A stretch of 32,740 nt of DNA from Pseudomonadota bacterium (GTDB taxonomy: Bacteria; Pseudomonadota; Gammaproteobacteria; Pseudomonadales; Moraxellaceae): the NCBI GenBank assembly GCA_963204705.1, contig CAUJHL010000038.1, positions 1 to 32,740 on the forward strand, written 5' to 3'. Both the position numbers and the translations under genes were made by a program. This document shows, piece by piece, positions 18,581-31,109 of the stretch. The number at the start of each line of letters is the position of its first letter. The first letter of the stretch is position 1. The notes beneath the pieces were generated by a model that saw only the letters and a list, made by a program, of their open reading frames with translations, ran no database searches and was not told the DNA's origin.

Positions 18581-19807
18581 ATGAAAATTGCACTCTTACC
18601 TGTTAATGAAGATGAACGCCTTGAGGCGCTCAGGCAATATCAGATACTGGATACGGAGAGTGAAAGCTGTTTCGATGAACTGGTAAAACTGGCGGCATTT
18701 ATAGTCGGGGTGCCAATCAGTTTGGTGTCATTGACTGATGAGAAACGTCAATGGTTCAAAGCCGTGCTAGGACTTCCAGTCACTGAAACGTCTCGCGATG
18801 GGGCTTTTTGTAGCCATGCGATTCTGGAAGACAGTGTGATGGTAGTTGAAGATGCTAGCAAGGATAGCCGGTTTTATGACAACCCGCTTGTAACAGGCAA
18901 TCCAAGCATACGCTTTTACGCTGGGGCGCCATTGATTACTCCACAAGGATACCGGATTGGCACATTGTGCACGATTGATTCGATACCCCGCGAAATCACC
19001 CAGGATCAAAAAACAGCACTGGAAATGCTGGCGCGACAAGTAGTTTATCAGCTGGAAGCCCGCCGAAAAAACCAGGAACTTGGGGAAATCACTCGTGAGT
19101 TAACGACCACCAATTACATCAAGGACCGCTTATTCAGTCTGATTCGGCACGATCTGAAGACCCCCTTTGCAGGGCTGATTGGAACCTTGCAGCTGGCACG
19201 GGAAAATCTTGACTCACTCGACAGCGAGGAATTGCGGGATATTTTTGAAGACATGGATGGCTGTGTCACCGAGGTCTATCAATTTGTCGAGGGTCTACTG
19301 GAGTGGGCTGAGCTCGAACGCAGCGTGGTTCGGATAGTTGCTGAAGACGTGGACCTTCGGGAAAAATTGACCACCGTTATGGCCGCCGCCGCAATGGAAA
19401 ACGAAACACGCGGAATTGAGGTCGTAACGAGTTTTCAATCTGATTTTAAGGTCAATGCAAATCCACGGGCTTTGCGGTTTATTCTGCGTTATCTCCTTAA
19501 AAATGCCTATCACACATCTCCTGATCTCAGCCAGATAGAGATATCGGTGAAGGATGTGGGGGAATTCACTGAAGTTCACATTCGGGATGCAGGTCCTACT
19601 CATTCAAAGGCCCAGTTAGAGCAAATGTTTGATATTGACTACCTGAGTCAGCACCGTTCAGGGCAGGCGCTGAGTGTGGGCTCGGGTCTGGAGATGGTTT
19701 TTTCCCGTCGTTTGGCCGAAGTCAATGGCGGAGAATTATTCGCCATTTCTGCAGAAAAAGGGGGTACGGAATTGGTACTTCGACTGGCTAAAGCGGCTTT
19801 GCATTAA
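18581..19807 (+). CDS. GAF-domain sensor histidine kinase, no adjacent response regulator
   Basis: N-terminal GAF (LVSLTDEKRQWFKAVLGLPVTETSRDGAFCSHAI); H-box SLIRHDLKTPFAGLIG; N-box LLKNAY; G-box region VGSGLEMVFSRRLAEVNGG. Confidence 0.9.
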   Translation: MKIALLPVNEDERLEALRQYQILDTESESCFDELVKLAAFIVGVPISLVSLTDEKRQWFKAVLGLPVTETSRDGAFCSHAILEDSVMVVEDASKDSRFYDNPLVTGNPSIRFYAGAPLITPQGYRIGTLCTIDSIPREITQDQKTALEMLARQVVYQLEARRKNQELGEITRELTTTNYIKDRLFSLIRHDLKTPFAGLIGTLQLARENLDSLDSEELRDIFEDMDGCVTEVYQFVEGLLEWAELERSVVRIVAEDVDLREKLTTVMAAAAMENETRGIEVVTSFQSDFKVNANPRALRFILRYLLKNAYHTSPDLSQIEISVKDVGEFTEVHIRDAGPTHSKAQLEQMFDIDYLSQHRSGQALSVGSGLEMVFSRRLAEVNGGELFAISAEKGGTELVLRLAKAALH

Positions 19808-19831
19808 GGTTTATGGGCCTTCACTAGACCC

Positions 19832-20218
19832 CTAGTGGTTCAGCGAATGAGCGAGTGCAAAGCCTGCAATCGTTGCGAGCAGGCTACCCAGCACATGCGC
19901 GGACAGTATCAGGCAAGTACCTAGCCATTGGCCGGCCTGCAGCTGCCGGAACATCTCCGCGCTAAACGTGGAAAACGTGGTCAGGCCGCCTAAAAAACCC
20001 GTCATCAACAATAAGCGCATTTCCATGGGCAATTTGTGCAGGCACCCCATCGCGATTCCCATTAAAAAGCAGCCCAAAATATTTGCGATCAGCGTGCCAA
20101 ACGGGATCAGCTGATCTGGCCGTTGCCAAAGCAGTGTCAGTGCGTATCGCAGCATGGCACCCAGTGCTGCGCCAGAGCCTACCAGCAGCCATTGCATTGT
20201 TGTGTTCCCCGCTGACAC
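19832..20218 (-). CDS. crcB: Fluoride channel CrcB/Fluc
   Basis: GSGAALGAMLRYALT, PFGTLIANILGCFLMG, TGFLGGLTTFSTFSAE. Confidence 0.96.
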   Translation of the reverse strand: MSAGNTTMQWLLVGSGAALGAMLRYALTLLWQRPDQLIPFGTLIANILGCFLMGIAMGCLHKLPMEMRLLLMTGFLGGLTTFSTFSAEMFRQLQAGQWLGTCLILSAHVLGSLLATIAGFALAHSLNH

Positions 20219-20301
20219 TGTCCGTCAGGATGACGTTCGTTGCGTGATTTTCATTGCATTAAGCGTTAGAATACGCTGCCCGATTTTTGAGTCCCGCCCG
20301 A

Positions 20302-21402
20302 ATGACGTCCACTGCCCTGCTCCAGACCCGCCTGAATGCACGACACCGTGCGCTGGGAGCCCGCATGGTGGATTTTGCCGGGTGGGATATGCCAGTGCAA
20401 TACCAGGGTGTGCTTGATGAATGCCGTGCGGTACGTCAGGGCTGTGGGCTTTTTGATGTCTCGCATATGACAATTACTGATTTTGAAGGATCCGGTGTTG
20501 CTGGTGCCCTCCAGCACTTGCTGTGTAATTCACTCCAAAACCTGCGGCCCGGTCAGGCAGTGTATAGCCCCTTGCTGAATGAACAGGGTGGCATGATTGA
20601 CGATGTGATCGTCTACGCTCCGCTCACGGACAGCATGCACTGGCGCATGATCAGTAATGCCTCCACGCGGGCCGTGGTGCGCGACTGGCTGGCACTCCAG
20701 TTACCTGAAAGCGTTCGCATTTTACCCATCGAACAGGAACTCATCGCGATTCAGGGCCCACAGGTATTTGAGGTTTTGTCGCGGTGCTGGCCGGCGGAGC
20801 GGGTTGCAGATATTCAGGCGCTTCCACCTTTTCAGCAGTACCGTACGGACGATGGCCTGATGATTGCCACCACGGGCTATACCGGCGAGCTGGGTGTTGA
20901 AGTCGCCTGTCCTTCTGAGCAGGCAGAAGCCTTATGGGATGCCTTGGTGCAAGCAGGTGCAGAGCCTTGTGGTCTGGCCGCACGCGATACCCTGCGGCTA
21001 GAGGCAGGCATGAACCTCTATGGTAACGATATGGATACCAGCATTAGCCCGCTGGAATGTGGCCTCAGCTGGACGGTTAAAAATTCGGGCGAGTATGTGG
21101 GTAAAACAGCTCTGGAGCAGCTTCGTGACCAGCCTCACACGTGGATGAAAGCTGTCGTGCTAGAGGGAAAAGGCGTGCTGCGGCATGGCATGGCCATTCG
21201 TAATCCGGCAGAGCAGGATGGGCCACACGGTGAGCTGACTTCGGGTACGTTCTCTCCTGTATTGGCTAAGGCAATCGGCTTTGCGCGCGTGCCACATGCC
21301 TTTCGTGAACTGACTCAGCTAGAAGTCCAGATGCGGGGCCAATGGTTTCCCTTAACGGTCGTCAAGGCGCCATTTGTGCGCCATGGAAAGGCGCTGGTTT
21401 AA
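20302..21402 (+). CDS. gcvT: Glycine cleavage system T protein (aminomethyltransferase)
   Basis: [63 protein letters not shown] 20302 preferred. Confidence 0.98.
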   Translation: MTSTALLQTRLNARHRALGARMVDFAGWDMPVQYQGVLDECRAVRQGCGLFDVSHMTITDFEGSGVAGALQHLLCNSLQNLRPGQAVYSPLLNEQGGMIDDVIVYAPLTDSMHWRMISNASTRAVVRDWLALQLPESVRILPIEQELIAIQGPQVFEVLSRCWPAERVADIQALPPFQQYRTDDGLMIATTGYTGELGVEVACPSEQAEALWDALVQAGAEPCGLAARDTLRLEAGMNLYGNDMDTSISPLECGLSWTVKNSGEYVGKTALEQLRDQPHTWMKAVVLEGKGVLRHGMAIRNPAEQDGPHGELTSGTFSPVLAKAIGFARVPHAFRELTQLEVQMRGQWFPLTVVKAPFVRHGKALV

Positions 21403-21526
21403 GCAATTTCCCAAGCATGGTCTAAGCCTTGTTTATCCACTGTTAATGCAATTGCCTGACCAAAATTGATTTAACTTATTGGTATTTTTGACTAATGTTA
21501 TTCACACATTGCTTTTGGAGATACAG

Positions 21527-21904
21527 ATGAATCACCCGAATGACCTGAAATATGCCCGCTCCCACGAATGGGCCCGTCTCGACGGAGAGCTGGTGGTCAC
21601 TGGTATTACCGATCATGCACAGGATGCACTGGGTGATCTGGTGTTCGTTGAATTGCCCGAAGTAGGCCGTCAGGTCAGTACCGGTGAGGAAGTGGGTGTG
21701 GTGGAATCCGTCAAGACCGCTTCGGACATTTACGCACCGATTGACGGTGAAATTGTGGAAGTCAATGAAGCCCTTACCGATGATCCTGATCTGGTCAATA
21801 CCGACCCCTATGGTGCAGGCTGGATTTACAAGATCAAGCCCGCCAATGTCGCTGATCTCGACAACCTGCTGTCGGCCAGTGACTACGAAGATTCGATCGA
21901 CTGA
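21527..21904 (+). CDS. gcvH: Glycine cleavage system H protein
   Basis: [34 protein letters not shown], lipoyl site [26 protein letters not shown] 21527 preferred. Confidence 0.98.
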   Translation: MNHPNDLKYARSHEWARLDGELVVTGITDHAQDALGDLVFVELPEVGRQVSTGEEVGVVESVKTASDIYAPIDGEIVEVNEALTDDPDLVNTDPYGAGWIYKIKPANVADLDNLLSASDYEDSID

Positions 21905-21942
21905 AGACTTAATCGAGTGAAGACCCGATCGACTGATTTCTC
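21895..21942. repeat. Degenerate 16-bp tandem repeat x3 over the gcvH stop codon
   Basis: GATCGACTGAAGACTT / AATCGAGTGAAGACCC / GATCGACTGATTTCTC; about 12 of 16 matches to copy 1; TGA stop 21902-21904. Confidence 0.7.
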
Positions 21943-22171
21943 CTGACCTTGATGCGATCAGCCGTACCCCGCCAAGTGCTGGCTCTGGTTGTTTTGCAGG
22001 TTTGGAGAAAAACTCTATTTTAACGACCGCTGCCTTGCTGGAAACAAAAGCTGGAAACTGTCGTATCGTTACAAGTGCCCCTGTTGCCCGGACTGGTGAC
22101 AGGCAGTGTTCAAGACGGAATTTGCCTTGATCCTTATCGCCTAGCAATAGGCCAGACCGCTGAGTCCTGCC

Positions 22172-23578
22172 ATGCCCTTTATTCCACATACCCAGTCCGA
22201 CATTCAGGAAATGCTGGCTGTCATTGGCATTGATCACATTGATGATCTGTACGATGAAGTTCCTGCCGAACTGCGGGCCACCTTACAAACAACGCCTGAA
22301 GCCCTGTCCGAAATGGCCGTGATGCGGCTGATGCGCGAGCGTGCCGCGCAAAATGGCAGCTTGTTAAACTTTGCCGGTGCCGGTGCCTATGAACACCACA
22401 TTCCAGCAGCCGTATGGGAGCTGGCGGGCCGCGGTGAATTTTTAACGGCCTACACGCCCTATCAGGCAGAAGCCTCGCAAGGTACGCTGCAAGTTATTTA
22501 TGAATTTCAGACCCTGTTGACCCGACTGACCGCCATGGACGTGTGCAATGCCTCGGTATATGACGGCGCGTCTGGCCTGGCTGAAGCGGTATTGATGGCA
22601 GTAAGACTGCGCAAGGACAAAGCCCGCAAGGCGCTGATTCCACGCTCTTTGTCGCCTTTGTATCGTCGGGCAGTGACGGCCATTGTCGGTTTGCAGGACA
22701 TTGAGCTGGTTGAATTGCCCATGGACGCAGCAACCGCTGCACCGGATCTCTCCGCTGTGGACACCACGGACTGTGCGGCGCTGGTGATTCCGTTTCCGGA
22801 TTTCTTTGGCCAGTTGATGGATGTGCATACGCTGACCGATTGGGCAACTGAAAAGGGACTGATTTCAATTGCCTGTGTCAATCCGATGGCGCTGGCCTTG
22901 CTGACGCCTCCAGGGCAATGGGGTAAGACAGGCGCCGATATCTGCGTCGGTGAAGCCCAGCCCTTTGGCGTGCCTTTGTCTGCAGGCGGCCCTTATGTCG
23001 GTTTTGTGGCCTGTAAAAAAGCCCATGTACGCCAGATGCCTGGACGCATCATTGGCCGTACGGTGGATCTGGAGGGCAAGCCCGGTTTTACTTTGACATT
23101 ACAGGCGCGTGAGCAACATATCCGCCGTGCCAAAGCCACCAGTAACATTTGCACCAATCAAGGCCTGGCCATGACGGCAGCGACCATCTATCTGTCGCTG
23201 ATGGGCCCTGAGGGCTTGCACAAAGTAGCGCTGGCCTGTCATCAGGGCTTGAATGCCCTGACCGATCAGCTTGCTGAGGTGGGCCTCAAGCCGGTGTTTG
23301 GCGGTTCACGCTTTCATGAAATGGTCATTCGACTGCCTGTTCCCGTTGCCCCTGTGCTGGAGTCCATGATGGATAACCAGCACGTGCTGGCCGGTATTGA
23401 TATTTCGGTAGACTATCCGGAGCTGGGCAATGCGCTGCTGATCTGTGTCACCGAAACGCGGACGGCTGAGGATCGCGAGTTATTTATTAGCGGCTTACGT
23501 CAGGCGCTTGCCGGTGCTGCTTCATCTGTGACAACGCCATCAATAACGTCATCAACAACGACTGGACTGGGAGTGTGA
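22172..23578 (+). CDS. gcvPA: Glycine dehydrogenase (decarboxylating) subunit 1
   Basis: [108 protein letters not shown]. Confidence 0.97.
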   Translation: MPFIPHTQSDIQEMLAVIGIDHIDDLYDEVPAELRATLQTTPEALSEMAVMRLMRERAAQNGSLLNFAGAGAYEHHIPAAVWELAGRGEFLTAYTPYQAEASQGTLQVIYEFQTLLTRLTAMDVCNASVYDGASGLAEAVLMAVRLRKDKARKALIPRSLSPLYRRAVTAIVGLQDIELVELPMDAATAAPDLSAVDTTDCAALVIPFPDFFGQLMDVHTLTDWATEKGLISIACVNPMALALLTPPGQWGKTGADICVGEAQPFGVPLSAGGPYVGFVACKKAHVRQMPGRIIGRTVDLEGKPGFTLTLQAREQHIRRAKATSNICTNQGLAMTAATIYLSLMGPEGLHKVALACHQGLNALTDQLAEVGLKPVFGGSRFHEMVIRLPVPVAPVLESMMDNQHVLAGIDISVDYPELGNALLICVTETRTAEDRELFISGLRQALAGAASSVTTPSITSSTTTGLGV

Positions 23579-23579
23579 C

Positions 23580-25061
23580 ATGCTGATTTTTGATCAATCC
23601 TCGCCGGGTCGTTCCGCTCATGCACAGCATCCCGTTGTAAGCAGCGAGGCACCGCGTATTGCCGCCGGATTGTTACGCACACAGGCACCTGCCCTGCCTG
23701 AAGTTTCTGAACTGGACGTGGTGCGCCATTACACTCGCCTGTCGCAAAAGAACTTTTCCATCGACACGCATTTTTACCCGCTGGGCTCCTGTACCATGAA
23801 GTACAACCCGCGGGGTGCGCATCGCGCCGCCCTGCTGGATGGCTTTCTCAATCACCATCCCCTGACGCCGGATAGCCATTCGCAGGGCGTGATGGCCTGT
23901 CTGTATGAATTGCAGGAAATTCTGAAGGATGTCACCGGCATGCAAGCCGTGGCCCTGAATCCAATGGCAGGCGCACAGGGCGAGTTTGCGGGTGTGGCCA
24001 TGATTCGTGCCTATCATGAATCGCGTGGTGATTCCGAACGCACCGAAATGCTGATCCCCACCGCCGCGCATGGCACCAATCCAGCCACGGCAGTGATGTG
24101 TGGCTACCGGGTACGAGAAATTCCGGTGCTGGATGATGGTGACGTGGATCTGGACGCGCTGAAAGCGGCCATCGGCCCGCAAACCGCCGGTCTGATGATG
24201 ACCAATCCTTCCACGTGTGGCGTATTTGAAAAGCAGATTCAGGGCATTGCCAAACTGGTGCACGAAGCAGGCGGACTGCTGTATTACGACGGTGCCAACC
24301 TCAATGCGATTCTGGGTCAGGTTCGTCCGGGCGATATGGGCTTTGATGTGCTGCACATGAATCTGCATAAAACCTTTGCCACGCCGCACGGTGGCGGTGG
24401 GCCGGGTGCCGGGCCGGTCGGCGTGTCGAAACGACTGGAACCCTTCCTGCCGGTGCCCATTGTGGCCAAAACCGATGCCGGCTATGCCCTGCACGATGAG
24501 CATCAGCGTCCGCTGAGTATTGGCCATTTGTCCACATTTATGGGGAATACCGGCGTGCTGCTGCGGGCATTTTTCTATGCCCGCGTACTGGGCCGCGAGG
24601 GCCTGCGTCGTGTGGGGGAATTTGCCACGCTGAACGCGAATTATTTGATGAAGCGCCTGGAATCTGCGGGTTATACACTGGCCTACCCTGAGCGCCGTGC
24701 GTCGCATGAATTTATTCTGACGCTGCAAAAAGAAGCCAAAACCCTGAATGTGACTGCGCTGGATGTGGCCAAGCGGCTGCTGGATTATGGCATGCACGCG
24801 CCAACGACGTATTTCCCGCTGTTGGTGCCGGAGTGCCTGTTGATCGAGCCGACCGAAACCGAAAGTAAAGCCACGCTGGATGCCTTTTGTGATGCGATGA
24901 TCAGCATTCTGAAAGAGGCCCATGAGCAACCCGAGCTGCTGAAAAATGCACCAGTCAGCCAGCCAGTGCGGCGTCTGGACGATGTGCGTGCGGCGCGTCA
25001 GCTCGATCTCAGCTATCAGGACGATCTGGCCAAACCCGTTTCAGCTGAAGCCAACGCTTAA
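23580..25061 (+). CDS. gcvPB: Glycine dehydrogenase (decarboxylating) subunit 2
   Basis: [17 protein letters not shown]-lysine motif [23 protein letters not shown]; starts 1 nt after the gcvPA stop. Confidence 0.97.
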   Translation: MLIFDQSSPGRSAHAQHPVVSSEAPRIAAGLLRTQAPALPEVSELDVVRHYTRLSQKNFSIDTHFYPLGSCTMKYNPRGAHRAALLDGFLNHHPLTPDSHSQGVMACLYELQEILKDVTGMQAVALNPMAGAQGEFAGVAMIRAYHESRGDSERTEMLIPTAAHGTNPATAVMCGYRVREIPVLDDGDVDLDALKAAIGPQTAGLMMTNPSTCGVFEKQIQGIAKLVHEAGGLLYYDGANLNAILGQVRPGDMGFDVLHMNLHKTFATPHGGGGPGAGPVGVSKRLEPFLPVPIVAKTDAGYALHDEHQRPLSIGHLSTFMGNTGVLLRAFFYARVLGREGLRRVGEFATLNANYLMKRLESAGYTLAYPERRASHEFILTLQKEAKTLNVTALDVAKRLLDYGMHAPTTYFPLLVPECLLIEPTETESKATLDAFCDAMISILKEAHEQPELLKNAPVSQPVRRLDDVRAARQLDLSYQDDLAKPVSAEANA

Positions 25062-25083
25062 TCGCCCTGACCACCCTTCTTAC

Positions 25084-25101
25084 GGCACTCTCCTGAGTGC
25101 C
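25084..25101. other. Perfect 7-bp stem-loop between gcvPB and fbp
   Basis: GGCACTC-tcct-GAGTGCC; no T-run follows. Confidence 0.45.
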
Positions 25102-25125
25102 CTCTGCCTCTTAGTGGGAAATACC

Positions 25126-26121
25126 ATGACGACAACTCCCGACCTACAAACCCTGAGCGATTTTCTGGATAGCCAGCGTCCACACGTGGCGGAGCTGGAT
25201 CAGGGTCTGGATCAGGTGCTGACTGCGGTTCTGGCAGCTTCCCGTCAGATCAGCTATGACCTGCAGCAGGGTGCGCTGGCTGGGATTCTGGGCAGTGCGG
25301 ATACCGACAATGTTCAGGGCGAAGTACAGAAAAAACTAGACATCATAGCCAATGACAGCCTGATTGATGCGCTCAAACGCTGTGAGCCGGTGGCAGGCAT
25401 GGCATCGGAAGAAAACGATGACTGTATCGCCAATAATCCCGCTGGCCGTTATCTGGTGTTGTTTGATCCGCTGGATGGTTCGAGCAACATTGATGTCAAC
25501 ATGAGTGTGGGCACGATTTTTTCCATTTTGCCTGTCACTCAGACACCCGTGACCAAAGAGTCCTTTTTTCAGCCCGGCTCTCGTCAAATTGCCGCAGGCT
25601 ATGTGTTGTATGGGCCAGCGACATTGCTGGTGCTCACTCTGGGTAATGGCGTGAATGTCTTTACGCTGGATCGAGATCAGGGGGAATTTTACCTGACTGC
25701 CAGCCAATTACAGATTCCAGCCGATACTCAGGAATTTGCCATTAATATGTCCAATCAGCGGCATTGGGAAGCCCCTGTCCAGCGCTATATTTCTGAATGT
25801 CTGGCTGGCAAGACCGGCGAGCGTGGCAAGGATTTCAACATGCGCTGGGTCGCTTCCATGGTGGGCGATGTGCATCGCATCCTGAGCCGTGGCGGGATTT
25901 TCATGTATCCCTACGATCTGAAAGATCCCAAAAAAGCCGGACGGCTGCGCCTGATGTACGAAGCTAACCCCATGTCGTTCCTGATTGAACAGGCGGGTGG
26001 TCAGGCTACTACCGGACGCCAGCGCATTCTGGATGTACAGCCGAATGATCTGCATCAGCGCATTCCGGTGATGCTGGGTTCGGCGGTAGAAGTCCGCCTC
26101 GTAACGTCGTATCACGGCTAA
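25126..26121 (+). CDS. fbp: Class I fructose-1,6-bisphosphatase
   Basis: [91 protein letters not shown] 25126 preferred over track start 24946. Confidence 0.97.
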   Translation: MTTTPDLQTLSDFLDSQRPHVAELDQGLDQVLTAVLAASRQISYDLQQGALAGILGSADTDNVQGEVQKKLDIIANDSLIDALKRCEPVAGMASEENDDCIANNPAGRYLVLFDPLDGSSNIDVNMSVGTIFSILPVTQTPVTKESFFQPGSRQIAAGYVLYGPATLLVLTLGNGVNVFTLDRDQGEFYLTASQLQIPADTQEFAINMSNQRHWEAPVQRYISECLAGKTGERGKDFNMRWVASMVGDVHRILSRGGIFMYPYDLKDPKKAGRLRLMYEANPMSFLIEQAGGQATTGRQRILDVQPNDLHQRIPVMLGSAVEVRLVTSYHG

Positions 26122-26143
26122 ATGCAGGTACGATAGCGTTTTT

Positions 26144-26968
26144 ATGGCCATCATTCCGATCAGCTCCGCGCAGAACCCTCTGATCAAACAGGTCAAGGGC
26201 TTGCTCAGCCAGTCGGCGATGCGCCGTAAGTCTGGCCTGACGGTGCTGGAAGGCTTTCATTTACTGGAAGCCTATGCACGTCAGGGCTCAGCACAGAGGG
26301 GTGCTGCCCCTCAGGCTCTGATTCTAACCGAAGCGGCCTATGCGCTGGCTGATGTTGCCGAGTGTCTGCGGCGGTGGCCCCGTACCAGTTGCTATCTGGT
26401 ACCCGAGAGCCTATATGCCAGCTTGCGCACACTCGGCCCCGGAGTCGATGTCATGGCGGTGATCGAGGTGCCTGAGCCGGATTGGCCAAGGCCATTGAAC
26501 TCAGATGTGCTGATTCTGGAATGTGTGCAGGACGCAGGTAATGTCGGCACGCTGCTCCGCACGGCGGCGGCGGCGGGTGTGGGTACGGTGCTGGCAACCA
26601 CGGGCACCGCTCAGTTGTGGTCCCCACGGGTGTTGCGTGCGGGAATGGGGGCGCATTTTGGCCTGCAGCTCATCGAACAACTGACGCTGGACGAGGCCAT
26701 TGCCCAGTTACACATCCCTTTATACGTGACCAGCTCCCATGCCGAAACCACGGTGTATGGTCTGGATCTGACTGCTCCTTGCGCCTGGATACTGGGCAAT
26801 GAGGGACAAGGTGCCAGCGCGGCGGCACTGGATCAGGCGCGAGCAGTCAGTTTGCCCCAGCCCGGTGGTCAGGAATCGCTGAATGTGGCGGTGGCGGGGT
26901 CTATTTGCCTGTATGAAATGGTACGGCAACGCTGGGCCCTGTCACACTCCCCGACAATGCTGAAATGA
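26144..26968 (+). CDS. TrmH/SpoU-family RNA 2'-O-methyltransferase
   Basis: LIKQVKGLL, VLEGFHLLEAY, QDAGNVGTLLRTAAAAGVGTV, SPRVLRAGMGAHF, WILGNEGQGAS, SLPQPGGQESLNVAVAGSICLYE. Confidence 0.93.
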   Translation: MAIIPISSAQNPLIKQVKGLLSQSAMRRKSGLTVLEGFHLLEAYARQGSAQRGAAPQALILTEAAYALADVAECLRRWPRTSCYLVPESLYASLRTLGPGVDVMAVIEVPEPDWPRPLNSDVLILECVQDAGNVGTLLRTAAAAGVGTVLATTGTAQLWSPRVLRAGMGAHFGLQLIEQLTLDEAIAQLHIPLYVTSSHAETTVYGLDLTAPCAWILGNEGQGASAAALDQARAVSLPQPGGQESLNVAVAGSICLYEMVRQRWALSHSPTMLK

Positions 26969-27021
26969 CCGTACAGAGACTGGCTTTCTGTCACGGTTAA
27001 CGCGAATGACACTGTGGGTGC

Positions 27022-27056
27022 GGGAAATGGGAAATGGGAAATGGTAAATGGTAAAT
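27022..27056. repeat. Heptanucleotide tandem repeat x5 upstream of nudJ
   Basis: GGGAAAT x3 followed by GGTAAAT x2, head to tail, no gaps. Confidence 0.9.
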
Positions 27057-27099
27057 GATGTTGAACGCGATTTAACGAGTTGATTTTCTGGAGGCTGTC

Positions 27100-27585
27100 A
27101 TGGTCTGGTCACCCCATGTGACGGTTGCAACGGTCGTTGAACAGAATGGCCGCTTTTTGCTGGTTGAGGAAGAAGCCCTCACGATCAGCCATCTGGTCTT
27201 TAATCAGCCCGCAGGCCATATAGAAGCCGGTGAAACCCTGATGGAAGGCGCAGTGCGTGAAACACTGGAAGAAACCGGCTGGACAGTCCGCATTACTGGC
27301 CTGCTGGGCCTGTATACCTATACGCCGCCCAATGATCCGGAATGCACCTATTATCGGGTCTGCTTTCTGGCGACTGCTGTGTCACACGATGCCCAGCGTC
27401 CACTAGATACCGGCATCCATCGTGCTGTGTGGCTGACGCCGGAAGAGCTGGAAGAAACTGGCCGCGCCCGCTCACCTCTGGTGACGCGGTGTATTCGTGA
27501 CGCCCAGCAAGGCAAATGCTTTCCTCTTGAGCTGATCTACGAACATCCCCATTTCACCCCTGATCCTGATCGCCTGAATGCCTGA
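27100..27585 (+). CDS. nudJ: Nudix hydrolase NudJ-like
   Basis: Nudix box [23 protein letters not shown]; sits upstream of mnmA-hflD-purB as in E. coli. Confidence 0.93.
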   Translation: MVWSPHVTVATVVEQNGRFLLVEEEALTISHLVFNQPAGHIEAGETLMEGAVRETLEETGWTVRITGLLGLYTYTPPNDPECTYYRVCFLATAVSHDAQRPLDTGIHRAVWLTPEELEETGRARSPLVTRCIRDAQQGKCFPLELIYEHPHFTPDPDRLNA

Positions 27586-27587
27586 TT

Positions 27588-28808
27588 ATGCCCATAATGC
27601 CTGAAACACCCGTGATGAATTCCCCAGCCATGACAGGCGCATACCGCCCCTATGTCATCGTGGGGATGTCCGGTGGCGTTGATTCCTCAGTGTCGGCAGC
27701 CCTATTGCTGGAACAGGGCTATCGGGTCGAAGGCCTGTTCATGAAGAACTGGGAAGACGATGACGGCACCGAGTATTGCACGGCACTGCGGGATCTGGCC
27801 GATGCGCAAAGCGTCTGTGACCGGCTGGGGATTCCGTTACGGACAGCCAATTTTTCCATGGAATACTGGGATCGGGTGTTTGAGCATTTTTTAAAGGAAT
27901 ATCAGGCGGGTAGAACGCCAAACCCCGATATTTTATGCAACAAGGAAATCAAATTCCGCGCCTTTCTTGACCACGCTATCACGCTGGGTGCGGATTTCAT
28001 TGCTACGGGTCATTATGCCCGACGCGGCGCACTGCGGCAGAATGCACAGGGGGAAGCGTATGCCCCGCTGCTACGCGGACTGGATACCAATAAGGATCAA
28101 AGTTACTTTTTGCACGCCGTGAATGGTCGGGAGCTTGCCCGGACGCTGTTTCCGGTGGGTGAGCTGACCAAGCCAGAGGTTCGGCAGCGTGCTGAGGCAC
28201 TGGGGTTATCGACTGCCGCGAAAAAAGACTCCACAGGCATTTGCTTTATCGGCGAGCGGCGTTTTAGCGATTTTCTAAAAACCTATTTGCCTGCCCAGCC
28301 GGGCGACATCGTAACGGATAGCGGACAAGTCGTGGGACGCCATGATGGACTGATGTATTACACCCTTGGCCAGCGGGGTGGTATCGGTGTGGGCGGACTA
28401 CGGGATCAGGCCGAAGGGGCCTGGTTTGTGCTCTCAAAAGACATGACTCGCAACGAATTGATCATTGGGCAGGGTCATGATCACCCGATGATGACGAGTC
28501 AGACGCTCTGGACAGATACGGTGGATTGGGTGGCTAGTGAGGCACCAGTACCGGTAGGCGCGCGATTTGTCTGCACCGCCAAAACCCGCTACCGCCAGCC
28601 CGACCAAGCCTGTGAGGTACGGGTGCATAACGATCACATCCAGGTGGTGTTCGCTGAGCCACAGCGTGCCGTGACCCCGGGGCAGTCGGTGGTACTGTAT
28701 CAGGGGGAAGAATGTCTGGGCGGGGCGATCATTCGGCATACCGATGCACATCAGCCGGATAGCCATGCTCGCGCAACCTCCGGGCTGGCCGCTAGAGCAC
28801 ACGGATAA
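27588..28808 (+). CDS. mnmA: tRNA 2-thiouridine(34) synthase
   Basis: [79 protein letters not shown]. Confidence 0.97.
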   Translation: MPIMPETPVMNSPAMTGAYRPYVIVGMSGGVDSSVSAALLLEQGYRVEGLFMKNWEDDDGTEYCTALRDLADAQSVCDRLGIPLRTANFSMEYWDRVFEHFLKEYQAGRTPNPDILCNKEIKFRAFLDHAITLGADFIATGHYARRGALRQNAQGEAYAPLLRGLDTNKDQSYFLHAVNGRELARTLFPVGELTKPEVRQRAEALGLSTAAKKDSTGICFIGERRFSDFLKTYLPAQPGDIVTDSGQVVGRHDGLMYYTLGQRGGIGVGGLRDQAEGAWFVLSKDMTRNELIIGQGHDHPMMTSQTLWTDTVDWVASEAPVPVGARFVCTAKTRYRQPDQACEVRVHNDHIQVVFAEPQRAVTPGQSVVLYQGEECLGGAIIRHTDAHQPDSHARATSGLAARAHG

Positions 28809-29590
28809 TGACCGTGGATGCCAGTAGCCCAGTTACCCCCGTTGCAGAGCATTCTCCGGTGATTGACGGCACTGATCAGGTGACTGATGTGGCAAATGCT
28901 GCTCATACCAAAGAACAGCGTAAACAGCAGCGTTTGCTGGCACTGGCCGCGGTATTTCAAGCGGCCCAGTTCGCCCATCGGCTGGCCCTGCAGGGCAAAG
29001 CGGGAATACAGCCTTTTTGGGACGAATACGAAACGTTACTCCGGCAGTCGCTGGCAGGTGCAAATAATCCTTCCACACCGCCCGAACCACTGCTGGTTTC
29101 GCAGCTGACGATTGGCCTCAAGGTTCTGGAAAATTGTCTGCGCGAACCCTGGCAACAGGAGTCGGCCAGCCCTCCTCTGCCCTTGCCTTTCAAGGGTCGA
29201 CTACCGCCTGCATTAAAATACAGCCTGAGTTTGATGGTGATCGAGCGCCGGCTGGACAGTTCTCCTAAACTTCGGGCTGCCCAACAGGATAGCCTGCTGA
29301 AATTGCAAGACAGACTTGCGTTTTTTGATCAGGACATCAGTCATCCGTCGATCATAGCCGGGTTTGCCCAAAGCTATCTCGCCTCTGCAGGCAAGTTACG
29401 GTTTCGGCTGAATATTCGCGGCCAACAGCAGCATTTGAAACGCCCTGCAACCGTCGATCAAATCCGGGCTATTTTGCTGGCGGGAACCTATTTTGCCAAA
29501 CGCTGGCACGATCTGGGTGGCCGCCGCTGGCAGCTGCTGTTTCAGCGCAAACAGCTTCTGCGTGAGCTGGAGCGTTTGACCCAGTCATGA
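28808..29590 (+). CDS. hflD: HflD-like high-frequency lysogenization protein homologue
   Basis: LALAAVFQAAQFAHRLALQG, YSLSLMVIERRL, QDRLAFFDQDISHPSIIAGFAQSYL, IRAILLAGTYFAKRWHDLGGRRWQLLFQRKQLL; 1-nt overlap with mnmA; mnmA-hflD-purB order. Confidence 0.9.
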   Translation: MTVDASSPVTPVAEHSPVIDGTDQVTDVANAAHTKEQRKQQRLLALAAVFQAAQFAHRLALQGKAGIQPFWDEYETLLRQSLAGANNPSTPPEPLLVSQLTIGLKVLENCLREPWQQESASPPLPLPFKGRLPPALKYSLSLMVIERRLDSSPKLRAAQQDSLLKLQDRLAFFDQDISHPSIIAGFAQSYLASAGKLRFRLNIRGQQQHLKRPATVDQIRAILLAGTYFAKRWHDLGGRRWQLLFQRKQLLRELERLTQS

Positions 29591-29629
29591 CAACTCTTTC
29601 ATTTTTAACACGTTAATTCTGTTTTTTAG

Positions 29630-31045
<1,416 letters not shown>

Positions 31046-31109
31046 GTGGGCATGATGCGTAATCAGCATTATTTCTGTTTTCTGACACTTTTGCCCTGTT
31101 GAGGATGCC

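Noticed and set aside
20219-20301. Possible fluoride or glycine riboswitch between crcB and gcvT
   Set aside because: Only about 80 nt divergent spacer and no conserved core of either riboswitch recognised.
21395-21430. Possible 23-bp repeat over the gcvT stop (TGGTTTAAGC / TGGTCTAAGC)
   Set aside because: Similarity is limited to about 10 nt; too weak to count with the others.
21905-22171. Possible glycine riboswitch upstream of gcvPA
   Set aside because: No recognisable glycine aptamer core; needs an Infernal search to be sure.
23673-24929. 418-aa minus-strand ORF opposite gcvPB
   Set aside because: Shadow ORF of a strongly coding GC-rich gene; composition is low-information (His/Gln/Arg rich) and no family motifs.
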